This document shows, piece after piece, positions 27,003 to 36,087 of a stretch of DNA of 64,000 nt. The translations under genes were made by a program, and so were the position numbers. How positions within the stretch are numbered: the stretch's first letter is position 1; every line of letters begins with the position of its first letter. The notes beneath the pieces were generated by a model, which saw only the letters and a program-made list of their open reading frames with translations, made no database searches and was not told the DNA's origin. This stretch comes from Dietzia psychralcaliphila (GTDB lineage Bacteria; Actinomycetota; Actinomycetes; Mycobacteriales; Mycobacteriaceae), in assembly GCF_003096095.1 (NCBI RefSeq), contig NZ_CP015453.1, positions 3,162,001-3,226,000 of the forward strand, written 5' to 3'.

Positions 27003-30000
27003 GTGATCGCGATCCTCTCGGCCCACGCCGTGGCCGCCCTGATCGCGATCCCGCTGGTGCTGCGGTTCGGCCGCCGCGCGTTCCTGGCCCTCGCCCTGGT
27101 GCCGGCAGCGGGCGCGGTGTGGGTGGCCGCCAACCTGGGTCACGTCCCCACCGAGTCCATCCAGTGGGCGCCCGGCATCCACCTCGCGCTCGACCTCCGG
27201 ATGAACGCGCTGTCGGCACTACTGGCACTCATCGCGCTCGGCGTGGGCGCACTGGTCCTGGTGTACTGCACCTGGTACTTCAAGGACGACGAGCCCCGCC
27301 TGCACCTGTTCGCCGCCGAGCTCGTGGCCTTTGCCGGCGTCATGTTCGGCCTGGTCGTGGCCGACAACATGATCCTCCTCTACATCTTCTGGGAGATCAC
27401 CTCCGTCCTGAGCTTCCTGCTCGTCGGTCACTACGCCGCGCGGGCCTCGGCTCGTCGCGCGGCCACCCAGGCCCTGCTCGTGACCACCCTCGGTGGTCTG
27501 GCGATGCTCGTCGGGATGATCATCCTCGGCCAGGCCGCGGGCTCCTACCTGATCAGCGACGTGGTGGCGGCGCCGCCGTCGGGGCCGCTCATCCACTGGG
27601 CCCTGGTGCTGGTGATCATCGGCGCGGGCAGCAAGTCCGCCATCGCCCCACTGCACTTCTGGCTCCCGGGCGCCATGACGGCCCCGACGCCGGTGAGCGC
27701 GTACCTGCACTCCGCGGCCATGGTCAAAGCCGGGGTCTTCCTCGTCGCTGCCATGACCCCGGGGCTGTCGGGCTCGTCCACCTGGCAGCTCCCGCTCATC
27801 GTGCTGGGCCTGGTCTCGCTCCTCATGGCCGGGTGGCGCGCACTGCGCGAGACGGACCTCAAGCTCGTGCTCGCGTTCGGCACCGTGAGCCAGCTGGGTT
27901 TCCTCCTCGTCCTGGTGGGCATCGGCTCGCGCGACACGATGCTCGCGGGGCTCACGATGCTGCTCGCGCACTCCCTGTTCAAGTCGGCGTTGTTCATGTC
28001 CGTCGGCGTGATCGACAAGACCACCGGCACCCGGGAGATCCGGGATCTGTCGGGGTTGGGGCGCCGGCGGCCCGCCCTCGCGGTCGTCTTCACCCTCGCC
28101 GCCGCCTCGATGGCCGGGCTGCCGCCCTTCCTCGGGTTCGTGGGCAAGGAGGCGGCGTTCGCCACCGTCCTGTCCGAGGAGCGACTGCACGGGATGCCGT
28201 CGCTGGTCGTCACCGCGGGTCTCGTGGCGGGGTCCGTCCTCACCTTCTCCTACACCGCGCGCCTGGTCATGGGCGCGTTCCGGTCCAAGCGGTCTTTCCC
28301 CGACGGCATCAGCCCCGCCGTCGCCCGATCCCGGCCGGCGGGGCCGCTGTTCCTCTCCGTCCCCGCGGTCCTGGCGGTCTCCGGCCTGGCACTGGGGCTG
28401 TGGAGCGCACCCGTCGAGGACATCGTCGCCCGGTACGTCGACGTGGCGTTCCCACCCGGCAGCCCGTGGCGCGACCCCGAGGCCTACCACCTGGGGCTGT
28501 GGCACGGGATCGGCGTCCCCCTCGCGCTCACGCTGGTGGTCTACGTGCTGGGCACCCTGCTCTACGTGGCGCAGCGGACCGTCGAGAGGATGCAGTTCGA
28601 ATCGCCGGCGCTCGGTAACGCCGACCGCATCTACGACGCGGTCCTGAAGTTCTTCGACGTCCTCTCGCTGCGCCTGACCGCGAGTATCCAGCGGGGATCG
28701 CTGCCGCTCACCCTCGGGATCATCCTGGTGACGCTCGTGGTGTTCCCGTTCGTCTCGCTCCTGGCCGGCACGCGCGAGGGCCTGCGGATGGAGCTGTCCG
28801 CCAACCCGGTCGTGCTGATCGTCACGATTCCCATGGCCCTGGCCGCCGTGGCCGCCACGGTGCTGCGCAACCGCCTCGCCGCGGTGATCTGCATGTCCGT
28901 CACCGGATACGGCCTCGCCGTGATCTTCGCGTTCCACGGAGCCCCGGACCTCGCACTCACCCAGGCACTGGTCGAGACGCTCCTAATGGTCGCGTTCGTC
29001 CTGGTCCTGCGCACGATGCCCGCCGAGGTCCCGCTCTCCAACGGGTTCCGCCGGCTCCGGGCCTGGCTCGGGATCGGCGTCGGGCTACTCGTGGTGGTGA
29101 CCGGCGCGTACGCGATCAACGCTCGTCAGCACCCCGCCGTGTCCCTGGTCTTCCCCGACATCGCCTACCGGATCGGCAACGGCGCCAACGCCGTCAACGT
29201 CACCCTGGTCGACATCCGCGCGTGGGACACCCTCGGTGAGATCACCGTCCTGCTGGTCGCGGCCACCGGTGTGGCGAGCCTGGTGTTCCGCAACCGGCGC
29301 TACGGATCCGGACCGCGCCTGGCCGACGTGGACAAGACCCGCTCCGGTCGGCGCGGCGTCGAGGCGGCCCGGATCGTCATCGACGCACCGGGGGCCACTC
29401 CGGGCCGGTGGCTGGTCGGCGCCACCGTCCGCGACCCGCGCGCGCGATCGCTGGTCCTCGAGGTCACCACCCGGCTCGTCTTCCCCACCATGATGATCCT
29501 CAGCCTGTTCTTCTTCTTCGCCGGCCACAACAACCCCGGCGGCGGGTTCGCCGGCGGCCTGGTCGCCGGCCTGGCCCTGGTGCTGCGCTACCTCGCCGGC
29601 GGACGCTACGAGCTCGGCGAGGCCATCCCGATCGACGCGGGCCGCATACTCGGCCTCGGCCTGCTCCTGGCCGCCGGCACGGCCACCGCCTCCATGTTCT
29701 TCGGCGCCCCCGCCCTGTCGAGCGCCACGTTCGAGGCCACGCTCCCCGTGTTCGGCGACGTCAAGTTCGTCACGGCACTCCTCTTCGACGCCGGCGTCTA
29801 CCTCATCGTCGTGGGTCTGGTCCTGGACATCCTGCGCAGCCTGGGCGCCCGTCTCGATCTGGACGCCGAGGATCTCGAGGAACTCCGCGCGATCTACGTG
29901 GACGCCACCGCGCTGCCGTCCACGGCCGCTCTGCGCAGCGTCCCCGGCGTGGACGCCGACGGCGCGCGGTCCGACCTGGCCGCCCACCGCGCCGCCCGCC

Positions 30001-30047
30001 GAATGGCCGCCGAGAACCAGGGCACCACCTCCGGGGGGAAGCCATGA
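27003..30047 (+). CDS. mrpA: Na+/H+ antiporter subunit MrpA fused to MrpB
   Basis: The largest subunit of the multi-subunit Mrp cation/proton antiporter in the cytoplasmic membrane, related to complex I NuoL. 1014 residues: many transmembrane helices of the antiporter core (about 1-480), with the conserved Glu131 in FWEITS and Lys242 in HSAAMVKAG on the proton path, further helices, and, from about 811 to 950, a MrpB domain (FPTMMILSLFFFFAGHNNPGGGF). So mrpB is not missing but fused. A charged tail follows. It starts with GTG and ends by overlapping mrpC by four bases. Mrp helps in sodium and alkali resistance and pH balance. Confidence 0.95.
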   Translation: MIAILSAHAVAALIAIPLVLRFGRRAFLALALVPAAGAVWVAANLGHVPTESIQWAPGIHLALDLRMNALSALLALIALGVGALVLVYCTWYFKDDEPRLHLFAAELVAFAGVMFGLVVADNMILLYIFWEITSVLSFLLVGHYAARASARRAATQALLVTTLGGLAMLVGMIILGQAAGSYLISDVVAAPPSGPLIHWALVLVIIGAGSKSAIAPLHFWLPGAMTAPTPVSAYLHSAAMVKAGVFLVAAMTPGLSGSSTWQLPLIVLGLVSLLMAGWRALRETDLKLVLAFGTVSQLGFLLVLVGIGSRDTMLAGLTMLLAHSLFKSALFMSVGVIDKTTGTREIRDLSGLGRRRPALAVVFTLAAASMAGLPPFLGFVGKEAAFATVLSEERLHGMPSLVVTAGLVAGSVLTFSYTARLVMGAFRSKRSFPDGISPAVARSRPAGPLFLSVPAVLAVSGLALGLWSAPVEDIVARYVDVAFPPGSPWRDPEAYHLGLWHGIGVPLALTLVVYVLGTLLYVAQRTVERMQFESPALGNADRIYDAVLKFFDVLSLRLTASIQRGSLPLTLGIILVTLVVFPFVSLLAGTREGLRMELSANPVVLIVTIPMALAAVAATVLRNRLAAVICMSVTGYGLAVIFAFHGAPDLALTQALVETLLMVAFVLVLRTMPAEVPLSNGFRRLRAWLGIGVGLLVVVTGAYAINARQHPAVSLVFPDIAYRIGNGANAVNVTLVDIRAWDTLGEITVLLVAATGVASLVFRNRRYGSGPRLADVDKTRSGRRGVEAARIVIDAPGATPGRWLVGATVRDPRARSLVLEVTTRLVFPTMMILSLFFFFAGHNNPGGGFAGGLVAGLALVLRYLAGGRYELGEAIPIDAGRILGLGLLLAAGTATASMFFGAPALSSATFEATLPVFGDVKFVTALLFDAGVYLIVVGLVLDILRSLGARLDLDAEDLEELRAIYVDATALPSTAALRSVPGVDADGARSDLAAHRAARRMAAENQGTTSGGKP

Positions 30048-30619
30048 CCGCGGACTTCGGACTGCTGATGCTCGCCGGGCTCCTCTGCGCCACCGGCGTA
30101 TACCTGCTGCTGGAGCGGGCGATCATCAAGATCCTGTTGGGGATCATGATCTTCTCCAACGGCATCAACCTGCTCCTCCTGGCCGCGGGAGGTCCGCCCG
30201 GCAGCCCACCCATCATGGGTCGCGGCCGGAGCCCGGACGCCGCCGACTCGGACCCGCTGTCCCACGGGATGATCCTCACCGCGATCGTCATCACCGCCGG
30301 CGTCGGAGCGTTCATCCTGGCGCTGGCCTACCGCTCCTACCAGTTCACCACCGTGGACGAGGTCGCCGACGACGCCGAGGACACCAAGATCGCCAAGCGC
30401 TCGCCCGCCGACGCCTGGTCCGCACCCGACCGGGATCTGTCCGACGACCACACCACCGGTCAGCCCACCGAGTTGGGAGACCACGTCGACTACGACGACG
30501 AGGACCTGGAGGAGGCCGAGGCGGAAGCCGAAGCGGAGGCCCGCGCGAGGGCCGTGGCCAAGGCACGCTCCCGCCGACAGGACAAGAACCCCGACGACGA
30601 CAAGGAGGGTGGCCGGTGA
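30044..30619 (+). CDS. mrpC: Na+/H+ antiporter subunit MrpC
   Basis: NuoK-like subunit with three transmembrane helices in its first 105 residues (LLMLAGLLCATGVYLLL, the helix with IFSNGINLLLLAA, and the helix with MILTAIVITAGVGAFIL). At 191 residues it is longer than the usual 110-130 because of a highly charged C-terminal tail (about 105-191) rich in Asp, Glu, Ala and Arg. It overlaps mrpA by ATGA and mrpD by GTGA, so the operon is translationally coupled. Confidence 0.93.
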   Translation: MTADFGLLMLAGLLCATGVYLLLERAIIKILLGIMIFSNGINLLLLAAGGPPGSPPIMGRGRSPDAADSDPLSHGMILTAIVITAGVGAFILALAYRSYQFTTVDEVADDAEDTKIAKRSPADAWSAPDRDLSDDHTTGQPTELGDHVDYDDEDLEEAEAEAEAEARARAVAKARSRRQDKNPDDDKEGGR

Positions 30620-32241
30620 TCTCCCCCGAACTGTTCGGCTTCCTCATCCCGTCCGTCGTCCTGATCCCCCTGCTCGCCGCAGCCCTCTGCCTGGTGGTCT
30701 CCCGCCGGCCCCGGGTGCAGAACATCATCACGATCGTCACCCTCACCGGGGTGCTCGTCATCGCGGGCGTCCTGCTGGTGCTCACCGACCAACACGGCGT
30801 ACACACCGTGCAGGTGGGCGGCTGGGACGCGCCCGTGGGCATCACCCTGGTGGCGGACCGGCTCAGCGCGCTCATGCTCTGCGTGTCGGCCATCGTGTTG
30901 TTGACCGTGATCATCTACGCCGTGGGCCAGGGCGTCCGAGACGGTGACGGCGACCAACCCACCTCGATCTTCCTGCCCACCTACCTGGCGCTCGCGGCGG
31001 GACTCAACGCCGCGTTCATCGCCGGGGACCTGTTCAACCTGTTCGTCGGGTTCGAGATGCTGCTGGCGGCGTCCTACGTCCTGCTCACGCTCGGCGCCAG
31101 CCAGGAACGGGTCCGCGCGGGTGTCTCCTACACCGTCGTCTCGATGGTGTCCTCGATGGTGTTCCTGCTGGGCATCGCGCTGACCTACTCGGCCGCGGGC
31201 ACGCTCAACCTGGCGCAACTGTCCGTGCGGATGGCCGAGGTCCCCGAGGGGCTGCGGAACACGATCTTCGCCGTCTTCCTGGTGGCGTTCGGCATCAAAG
31301 CCGCCGTCTTCCCCCTCTCGACCTGGCTCCCCGACTCCTACCCCACCGCACCCGCACCCGTCACCGCGGTGTTCGCGGGCCTGCTGACCAAGGTCGGCGT
31401 CTACGCGATCATCCGCTTCCACACTTTGGTGTTCCCCGGCGGCTCCATGGACGGCGTCCTGCTGGTGGCGGGGCTGCTCACGATGGTGATCGGCATCCTC
31501 GGCGCGATCGCGCAATCGGACATCAAACGAATACTGTCCTTCACGCTGGTCAGCCACATCGGGTACATGATCTTCGGCATCGCCTTGTCGACCGGGTACG
31601 GACTGAGCGCGGCGATCTACTACGTCGGCCACCACATCATCGTGCAGACCACCCTGTTCCTGGTGGTCGGTCTGATCGAGCGGCAGGCCGGGTCGTCCTC
31701 CCTGCGCCGCCTGGGGTCGCTCGCCGTGGCCAGTCCCGTCCTCGCCGTCGTCTTCCTCATCCCGGCCCTCAACCTCGGCGGAATCCCGCCGTTCTCCGGC
31801 TTCATAGGGAAGCTGGCGGTGGTCCAGGCCGGAGCCGAGGTCGGTGGCCCACTCATGTGGGTCCTCATCGCCGGAGCCATGGTCACCAGCCTGCTGACGC
31901 TCTACGTCGTGGTCCGCGTGTGGTCCAAGGCGTTCTGGCGGCCCCGCGCCGACGCCCCCGAGGGCGCCGTTGCCCTGGCCAAACCGCTGGCCCTGCTGCC
32001 CTCGGACGAGTACGTGGAGTTCGACGAGCGTGAGGAGGTGGGCAGGATGCCGTTGAGCATGCTCGCGCCCACCATGGCCCTCATCGTGGTCTCCTTGTTG
32101 ATGACCGTGTTCGCCGGCCCGCTACTCGGGGTCACCGACCGGGCTGCCGAGAGCCTGATGGAGCGGCACGACTACCTGGACACCGTCCCGGTGGACTCCA
32201 CGCCCGAACGCTACGTCGACTCCGTGACGGGGGTGCGCTGA
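30616..32241 (+). CDS. mrpD: Na+/H+ antiporter subunit MrpD
   Basis: The second antiporter-like core subunit (NuoM/NuoN relative), 541 residues with about 14 transmembrane helices. The conserved Glu147 in FVGFEMLLAASY and Lys259 in FAGLLTKVGVYA mark the proton channel. The start is a GTG overlapping the mrpC stop, with GGAGG about nine bases upstream. Residues about 440-490 form a hydrophilic loop before the last helix. Confidence 0.95.
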   Translation: MISPELFGFLIPSVVLIPLLAAALCLVVSRRPRVQNIITIVTLTGVLVIAGVLLVLTDQHGVHTVQVGGWDAPVGITLVADRLSALMLCVSAIVLLTVIIYAVGQGVRDGDGDQPTSIFLPTYLALAAGLNAAFIAGDLFNLFVGFEMLLAASYVLLTLGASQERVRAGVSYTVVSMVSSMVFLLGIALTYSAAGTLNLAQLSVRMAEVPEGLRNTIFAVFLVAFGIKAAVFPLSTWLPDSYPTAPAPVTAVFAGLLTKVGVYAIIRFHTLVFPGGSMDGVLLVAGLLTMVIGILGAIAQSDIKRILSFTLVSHIGYMIFGIALSTGYGLSAAIYYVGHHIIVQTTLFLVVGLIERQAGSSSLRRLGSLAVASPVLAVVFLIPALNLGGIPPFSGFIGKLAVVQAGAEVGGPLMWVLIAGAMVTSLLTLYVVVRVWSKAFWRPRADAPEGAVALAKPLALLPSDEYVEFDEREEVGRMPLSMLAPTMALIVVSLLMTVFAGPLLGVTDRAAESLMERHDYLDTVPVDSTPERYVDSVTGVR

Positions 32242-32242
32242 C

Positions 32243-32890
32243 ATGGCCCGCAAGGTCAGGGACCGTGTCGATCCACGGGTCATCGGTTCGCGCGTCTTCA
32301 TGCTGCTGTGGCTGACGATCGCCTGGGTCATGCTGTGGGGGCCGATCGAGGTCGGCACGATCGTTGCCGGGGTGCTCGTGTCGATCGTGGTGATGGTCCT
32401 GCTCCCGCTGCCCCGCGTCCCCGTCGAGGGCCTGGTCCGACCGGTGTCCACCGCGTGGCTGGTGATCGTGGTGGCCTACTATCTCGTCCGCTCGTCGATC
32501 GCCGTGGCGTGGTTGTCCGTCCGGCCCCAGGCGCCGCCCCGTTCCGCCGTGCTCAGGGCCCCGATGCGGCTGAAGTCGGACTTCACCCTCGCGCTGGCCG
32601 TCAACACCCTGAACCTCATGCCCGGCGGCATCGTCGTGCGCGTCGACCCGGTGGCCCGGTACGTGTACATCCACGTCCTGGACGCCGGGAGCCCCGAGGC
32701 GGTCGAGAGGTTCCGACGCCAGACCGCTCACGTGGAGCACCTGTACGTCCGGGCGTTCGAGCGACCCGAGGACTGGAAGCCCAGCCCCGAGCACTACTCC
32801 GCCCCGGCCGAGGAGTACAGGAGTCGCGTCCCCGACCGCGTCAAAGACCGCGCACCAGAACCCGTGCACGACAGCGAGGAGCACCGATGA
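32243..32890 (+). CDS. mrpE: Na+/H+ antiporter subunit MrpE
   Basis: 215 residues: two or three N-terminal transmembrane helices (FMLLWLTIAWVMLW and IVAGVLVSIVVMVLLPL, then LVIVVAYYLVRSSI) followed by a cytoplasmic domain with the family segment LNLMPGGIVVRVD and VYIHVLD. The C-terminal 40 residues are charged and probably disordered, making the protein longer than the usual 160. It begins one base after the mrpD stop and overlaps mrpF by four bases. Confidence 0.92.
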   Translation: MARKVRDRVDPRVIGSRVFMLLWLTIAWVMLWGPIEVGTIVAGVLVSIVVMVLLPLPRVPVEGLVRPVSTAWLVIVVAYYLVRSSIAVAWLSVRPQAPPRSAVLRAPMRLKSDFTLALAVNTLNLMPGGIVVRVDPVARYVYIHVLDAGSPEAVERFRRQTAHVEHLYVRAFERPEDWKPSPEHYSAPAEEYRSRVPDRVKDRAPEPVHDSEEHR

Positions 32891-33180
32891 GCCTGTCACT
32901 GCTGATGTGGAGCGCCGCCGTCGTGGCGCTGACGCTCGCGCTGTTCACCACCATGATCCGCCTGATCGGCGGACCCAACACCCTCGACCGGCTGATCTCC
33001 CTCGACATGTTGGCGGCCATCGCGCAGTGCGGTGTCGGTGTCTACATCGCGTGGTCCAAGGACACCACCGCCGCGGCCGCCCTCGTGGCGTTGGCCCTGG
33101 TCGCCTTCCTCGGATCGGTGTCCGTGGCCCGGTTCCGGGTCAGCGACTCCACCGGAGTGCACAAGGAGGCCCTCACATGA
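32887..33180 (+). CDS. mrpF: Na+/H+ antiporter subunit MrpF
   Basis: A 97-residue subunit with three transmembrane helices and the family segment RLIGGPNTLDRLISLDMLA between the first two. It overlaps mrpE and mrpG by ATGA at both ends. Usual length for the family. Confidence 0.93.
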   Translation: MSLSLLMWSAAVVALTLALFTTMIRLIGGPNTLDRLISLDMLAAIAQCGVGVYIAWSKDTTAAAALVALALVAFLGSVSVARFRVSDSTGVHKEALT

Positions 33181-33545
33181 CCGACGACCTCAGGGAGATC
33201 ATCTCGGCGCTGTTCGTCCTCGCCGGGGCGTTGCTGACCCTGGCCAGTGCCATCGGCCTGGTGCGCTTCCGCGACACCCTCAGCCGGATGCACCCCGCCG
33301 CCAAGCCGCAGGTGCTGGGCCTGGTGCTCGTACTGTTCGGGGCCAGCGTCCGGATCTTCCCCCACATCGACCTGGGAATGCTCCTGCTGGCCGGGATCGT
33401 GGCGGTGTGCACCGCGCCCGTGATCGCCAATCGTGTGGGCAATCTGGCCTACCACGAGAGCGTCGAGGACGGCACCATCACCCACGAGGCGCCGGTGCTC
33501 GAGAAATTCCAGGCCAGCGAGGCCAACCGGAAGAACGAACCCTGA
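33177..33545 (+). CDS. mrpG: Na+/H+ antiporter subunit MrpG
   Basis: A 122-residue subunit with three transmembrane helices and the family segment GLVRFRDTLSRMHPAAKPQ. The C-terminal 25 residues are charged. It is the last gene of the operon, followed after about 50 bases by a terminator. Confidence 0.93.
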   Translation: MTDDLREIISALFVLAGALLTLASAIGLVRFRDTLSRMHPAAKPQVLGLVLVLFGASVRIFPHIDLGMLLLAGIVAVCTAPVIANRVGNLAYHESVEDGTITHEAPVLEKFQASEANRKNEP

Positions 33546-33597
33546 CGGCACCCCGGTCCCGCAGGACCCGGCATCCGCTCCCGCGCCACCGACGACT

Positions 33598-33631
33598 CGA
33601 GCCCCACTCCCCTCGCGGGGTGTGGGGCTCG
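33598..33631 (+). terminator. Terminator of the mrp operon
   Basis: CGAGCCCCAC (33598-33607) pairs with GTGGGGCTCG (33622-33631), with further inner pairing of CCCCTCGCGGGG. It is followed by TTCGGT rather than a U tract. Confidence 0.75.
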
Positions 33632-33668
33632 TTCGGTGGTGCTCGTTCGGTGGTGCTCGTTCGGTGGT
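33627..33668. repeat. 14-base unit, three exact copies
   Basis: GCTCGTTCGGTGGT is repeated three times without change at 33627, 33641 and 33655. The first copy overlaps the right arm of the mrp terminator. The rest of 33546-33764 holds no gene. Confidence 0.9.
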
Positions 33669-33764
33669 GCGGCGCTCGCCGGTTGAGGACTGGCCCTGGC
33701 GCGGCGCCGGCTACCGGGGAAGGCGTCGGCTACAGGGAGTTCAGTGCGCCGGGTCGACCGGAGA

Positions 33765-34076
33765 TCAGGGGGCGGGCTGCGCGGGCGGGGCGGCGGGATC
33801 GGCCTGGCCCTCGACGGGCTGCTCCTCCACCGGGACCTCCACCACGACGACTTCCTCGCCGTCGACCGCGGCCTCGTCCTCGGCATCCTCGACCGCGGCC
33901 TCTTCAGCATCCGCCTCTGCCTCGGACCCGGGCTCCTCCGTGTAGGTGGGCAGGGTGTACGGGGCGTCGGGATCGGCCGGCTGCTCGTTGGGCGGGGTGC
34001 ACGCGCTCACGGCGAACGCGAGTGCGAGTGCGGGAACCGCGACCATGAGGCGGCGGGCGGTCTGACGCGGGGCCAT
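33765..34076 (-). CDS. Small acidic Pro-rich lipoprotein
   Basis: A 103-residue lipoprotein: Arg-rich start, hydrophobic 11-22, lipobox VSAC with Cys26, then a chain dominated by Glu, Asp, Ala, Val and Pro without an obvious fold. GAAGGAG five bases before the ATG at 34076 sets the start. In M. tuberculosis the lipoprotein SodC sits near here (from memory), but this one has no superoxide dismutase motifs. It may be a wall-spanning spacer; no function is assigned. Confidence 0.72.
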   Translation of the reverse strand: MAPRQTARRLMVAVPALALAFAVSACTPPNEQPADPDAPYTLPTYTEEPGSEAEADAEEAAVEDAEDEAAVDGEEVVVVEVPVEEQPVEGQADPAAPPAQPAP

Positions 34077-34165
34077 GAGGGCTCCTTCGATCTCGGAAAG
34101 CTGCAGGTCGCAATGAGCACGCGTCCCGCTGGGCGGAGTGCGTGGGCTCATCATATCCTCAGGCG

Positions 34166-34858
34166 TCAGCGGTCGAGGTCCTGGGTGACGATCACGATCA
34201 CGCCGGGGGCCCCCACCTCCAGGTCGGCCGGCCGGGGCAGGGCGGGGATGCCCAACTGGGCCGCGACGGCCTGCGCGGCCTGCTGCTCACCGGCGCCTGT
34301 ACCGAAGTAGACGGTCGACTCGGACACCACCGGCCGGTTCGAGGGCAGGTTGGCCACCTCGCCGACGGCGAAGCCGGACTCGCGGAGGGCTTCCCCGGTC
34401 CTGCCGGCGAGTCCTGAGACGTTGCTGTTGTTGAACACCTGCACGGGCACCGAGGTCACGGCCGACGCGGCGCCGGGTTGACCGGCGGGCGGCTGCTCTG
34501 CGGGTTGCGCGGGCTGCGCTGGCTGTCCGGGCGCCGCCTGCTCCTGGGGCACACCCTGCGGGTCCTGGCCGGCGGGGGCGTCCCCGGGTTGGCCGGGTTC
34601 GGCGGCCTGGCCCGGCTGCTCGGACTGCTCGACCTGCGACGTCTCCTCGTCGGTGGCGGTCGGCGTCTCGTCGTCGCCCCCGAAGAGCTGGACGAGCCCG
34701 ATGCCGATCGCCAGGACCACAGCGGCGAGGAGCACCATCGCGATGGCCCGGTAGGGCGGACCGGTCGGCTCATCCGGGTCGGGACCGGCGCCGGGTTCGC
34801 CACCGGGCGCGCCCGGGCCGTAGGGATCGTACTGCGAGGTTTCGGGCTGGGAGCTCAC
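34166..34858 (-). CDS. Membrane-anchored LytR C-terminal domain protein
   Basis: A 230-residue protein: a Pro/Gly/Asp-rich cytoplasmic part, one transmembrane helix (about 38-58, AIAMVLLAAVVLAIGIGLVQ), a long Gln/Pro/Gly/Ala-rich extracellular linker (70-130) and a LytR_C domain (about 135-225, VPVQVFNNSNVSGLAGRTGEAL at its start). It corresponds in position and layout to M. tuberculosis Rv0431 (from memory), a protein linked to vesicle release. It starts with GTG 15 bases after the stop of the DUF3263 gene, so the two form an operon. Confidence 0.82.
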   Translation of the reverse strand: MSSQPETSQYDPYGPGAPGGEPGAGPDPDEPTGPPYRAIAMVLLAAVVLAIGIGLVQLFGGDDETPTATDEETSQVEQSEQPGQAAEPGQPGDAPAGQDPQGVPQEQAAPGQPAQPAQPAEQPPAGQPGAASAVTSVPVQVFNNSNVSGLAGRTGEALRESGFAVGEVANLPSNRPVVSESTVYFGTGAGEQQAAQAVAAQLGIPALPRPADLEVGAPGVIVIVTQDLDR

Positions 34859-34873
34859 GCCGGTGAGTGTAGG

Positions 34874-35209
34874 TCAGTCGAGTCGCATTCCCAGGTTGCG
34901 CGCCGCGCGTGCCTTCTGACGGCTGCTCCGCATGCGACGCAGGCGCTTGACGAGCAGCGGGTCCGCGGCCAGCGCTTCGGGGCGATCGATGAGGTCGTTG
35001 AGGATCTGGAAGTAGCGCGTGCCGGACATCTCGAACTTCTGCCGGATCGCCTCTTCCTTGGAGCCGGCGAACTTCCACCACTGGCGCTCGAACTCGAGCA
35101 TGGCCTGGTCACGGTCGGAGAGGACCGGGTCGGCGGCGTGCAGTTCGGACGCACCCTGTTTCCCGACCTCGACCTGCAGCTCGCGTGCCGCAGTAGCTGA
35201 TCGACCCAT
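34874..35209 (-). CDS. DUF3263 family protein
   Basis: A 111-residue helical protein: the central FERQWWKFAGSKEEAIRQKF and SGTRYFQILNDLIDRPEAL, then LLVKRLRRMRSSRQKARAAR. It is the DUF3263 family, typical of Mycobacteriales (Rv0430, from memory). The fold looks like a helix-turn-helix, so DNA binding is possible. AGGAGG seven bases before the ATG at 35209 sets the start; the frame is open further upstream. It is divergent from def. Confidence 0.88.
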   Translation of the reverse strand: MGRSATAARELQVEVGKQGASELHAADPVLSDRDQAMLEFERQWWKFAGSKEEAIRQKFEMSGTRYFQILNDLIDRPEALAADPLLVKRLRRMRSSRQKARAARNLGMRLD

Positions 35210-35227
35210 GCGCGCGCCTCCTGTGAT

Positions 35228-35279
35228 GTCGGTGCCGGTCTGTCGGTGCTGGTCTGTAGGTGCCGGTCTTTCGGTGCGG
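35228..35279. repeat. 14-base tandem repeat, about 3.7 copies
   Basis: GTCGGTGCCGGTCT-type units at 35228, 35242, 35256 and a partial one at 35270, with one or two changes each, between the divergent DUF3263 and def genes. Confidence 0.8.
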
Positions 35280-35329
35280 GAGTGAGGATCACACCGTTGT
35301 GATTCCCCCGTAGTGAACCACACGGATCC

Positions 35330-35356
35330 GACACACTGCCAGGTGCGCACTAGGAT
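35330..35356 (+). promoter_or_regulatory. Likely leaderless promoter of def
   Basis: TAGGAT at 35351-35356 ends eight bases before the def ATG at 35365, with GACACA (35330-35335) as a weak -35 box 15 bases upstream. RNA would start at or next to the ATG. No Shine-Dalgarno is present, which agrees. Confidence 0.5.
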
Positions 35357-35364
35357 CGTCTGCC

Positions 35365-36087
35365 ATGGCCGTCCTGCCCATCGTCATCCTCGGCGATCCC
35401 GCCCTCCACGCCCCCACCGAGCCCGTCACCGGGTCCCCGGAGGAGATCCGCGACCTCGTCCGCGACCTCTACGAGACGATGGACGCCGCCAACGGCGTGG
35501 GGCTGGCCGCCAATCAGGTGGGCGTGCGCAAGCGGGTGTTCGTCTACGACTGCCCCGACCTGGACACCGAGGACGGCGAGGGCGTCTCCCGCGAGGATGT
35601 CGAGGCCCGCGGCGGCTGGATCACCCGGCGCGGCTGCGTGGTCAACCCGGTGTTGGAGACCTCCGAGATCCCGGAGACCATGCCGGACCCCGAGGAGGAC
35701 CTCGAGGGGTGCCTGTCCGTCCCGGGCGTGAACTTCCCGCGTGGTCGCGCGTGGTGGGCCCGGGTCACCGGTACCGACGAGAACGGCGAGCCCGTCTCGG
35801 TGGAGGGCTACGGCCTGTTCGCGCGGTGCCTACAGCACGAGGTGGGCCACCTCGACGGCTTCCTCTACACCGACCACCTGATCGGCCGGAACCGCAAGGC
35901 CGCCAAGAAGCACATCCGCGACGCCGGCTGGGGCGTGCCCGGGCTGAGCTGGGACCCCACCACCGATCCGGATCCGTTCGCCGACGAGGAGGACGAGGAC
36001 GAGGACGGATGGGACGGGCCGGACGGCCACGGCGACAACCGCGACGACCACAACCACGACGACGAGGCCATCCCCTTCCATGGCTGA
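35365..36087 (+). CDS. def: Peptide deformylase
   Basis: Removes the N-formyl group from new proteins using a metal ion. All three motifs are present: GVGLAANQ at 44-51, EGCLS at 114-118 with the metal-binding Cys116, and HEVGH at 158-162 with the two metal His and the catalytic Glu. The catalytic core ends near 190; residues 195-240 are an Asp/Glu/His-rich tail not found in short deformylases, which probably is disordered. A 17-residue insert around 68-85 is also seen. It overlaps the following acetyltransferase gene by eight bases. Confidence 0.95.
   Translation: MAVLPIVILGDPALHAPTEPVTGSPEEIRDLVRDLYETMDAANGVGLAANQVGVRKRVFVYDCPDLDTEDGEGVSREDVEARGGWITRRGCVVNPVLETSEIPETMPDPEEDLEGCLSVPGVNFPRGRAWWARVTGTDENGEPVSVEGYGLFARCLQHEVGHLDGFLYTDHLIGRNRKAAKKHIRDAGWGVPGLSWDPTTDPDPFADEEDEDEDGWDGPDGHGDNRDDHNHDDEAIPFHG

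Noticed and set aside
27219-28937. 572-codon minus-strand frame opposite mrpA
   Set aside because: Highly charged Asp/Glu/His/Arg product typical of antisense reading of membrane-protein genes.
33627-33668. Possible CRISPR-like repeat array
   Set aside because: Units are 14 bases with no spacers; none of the repeats in the window has a repeat-spacer layout, and no cas genes were seen.
33765-34076. Superoxide dismutase SodC, expected here from mycobacterial gene order
   Set aside because: The protein is a 103-residue acidic lipoprotein with no His-rich copper or zinc motifs.
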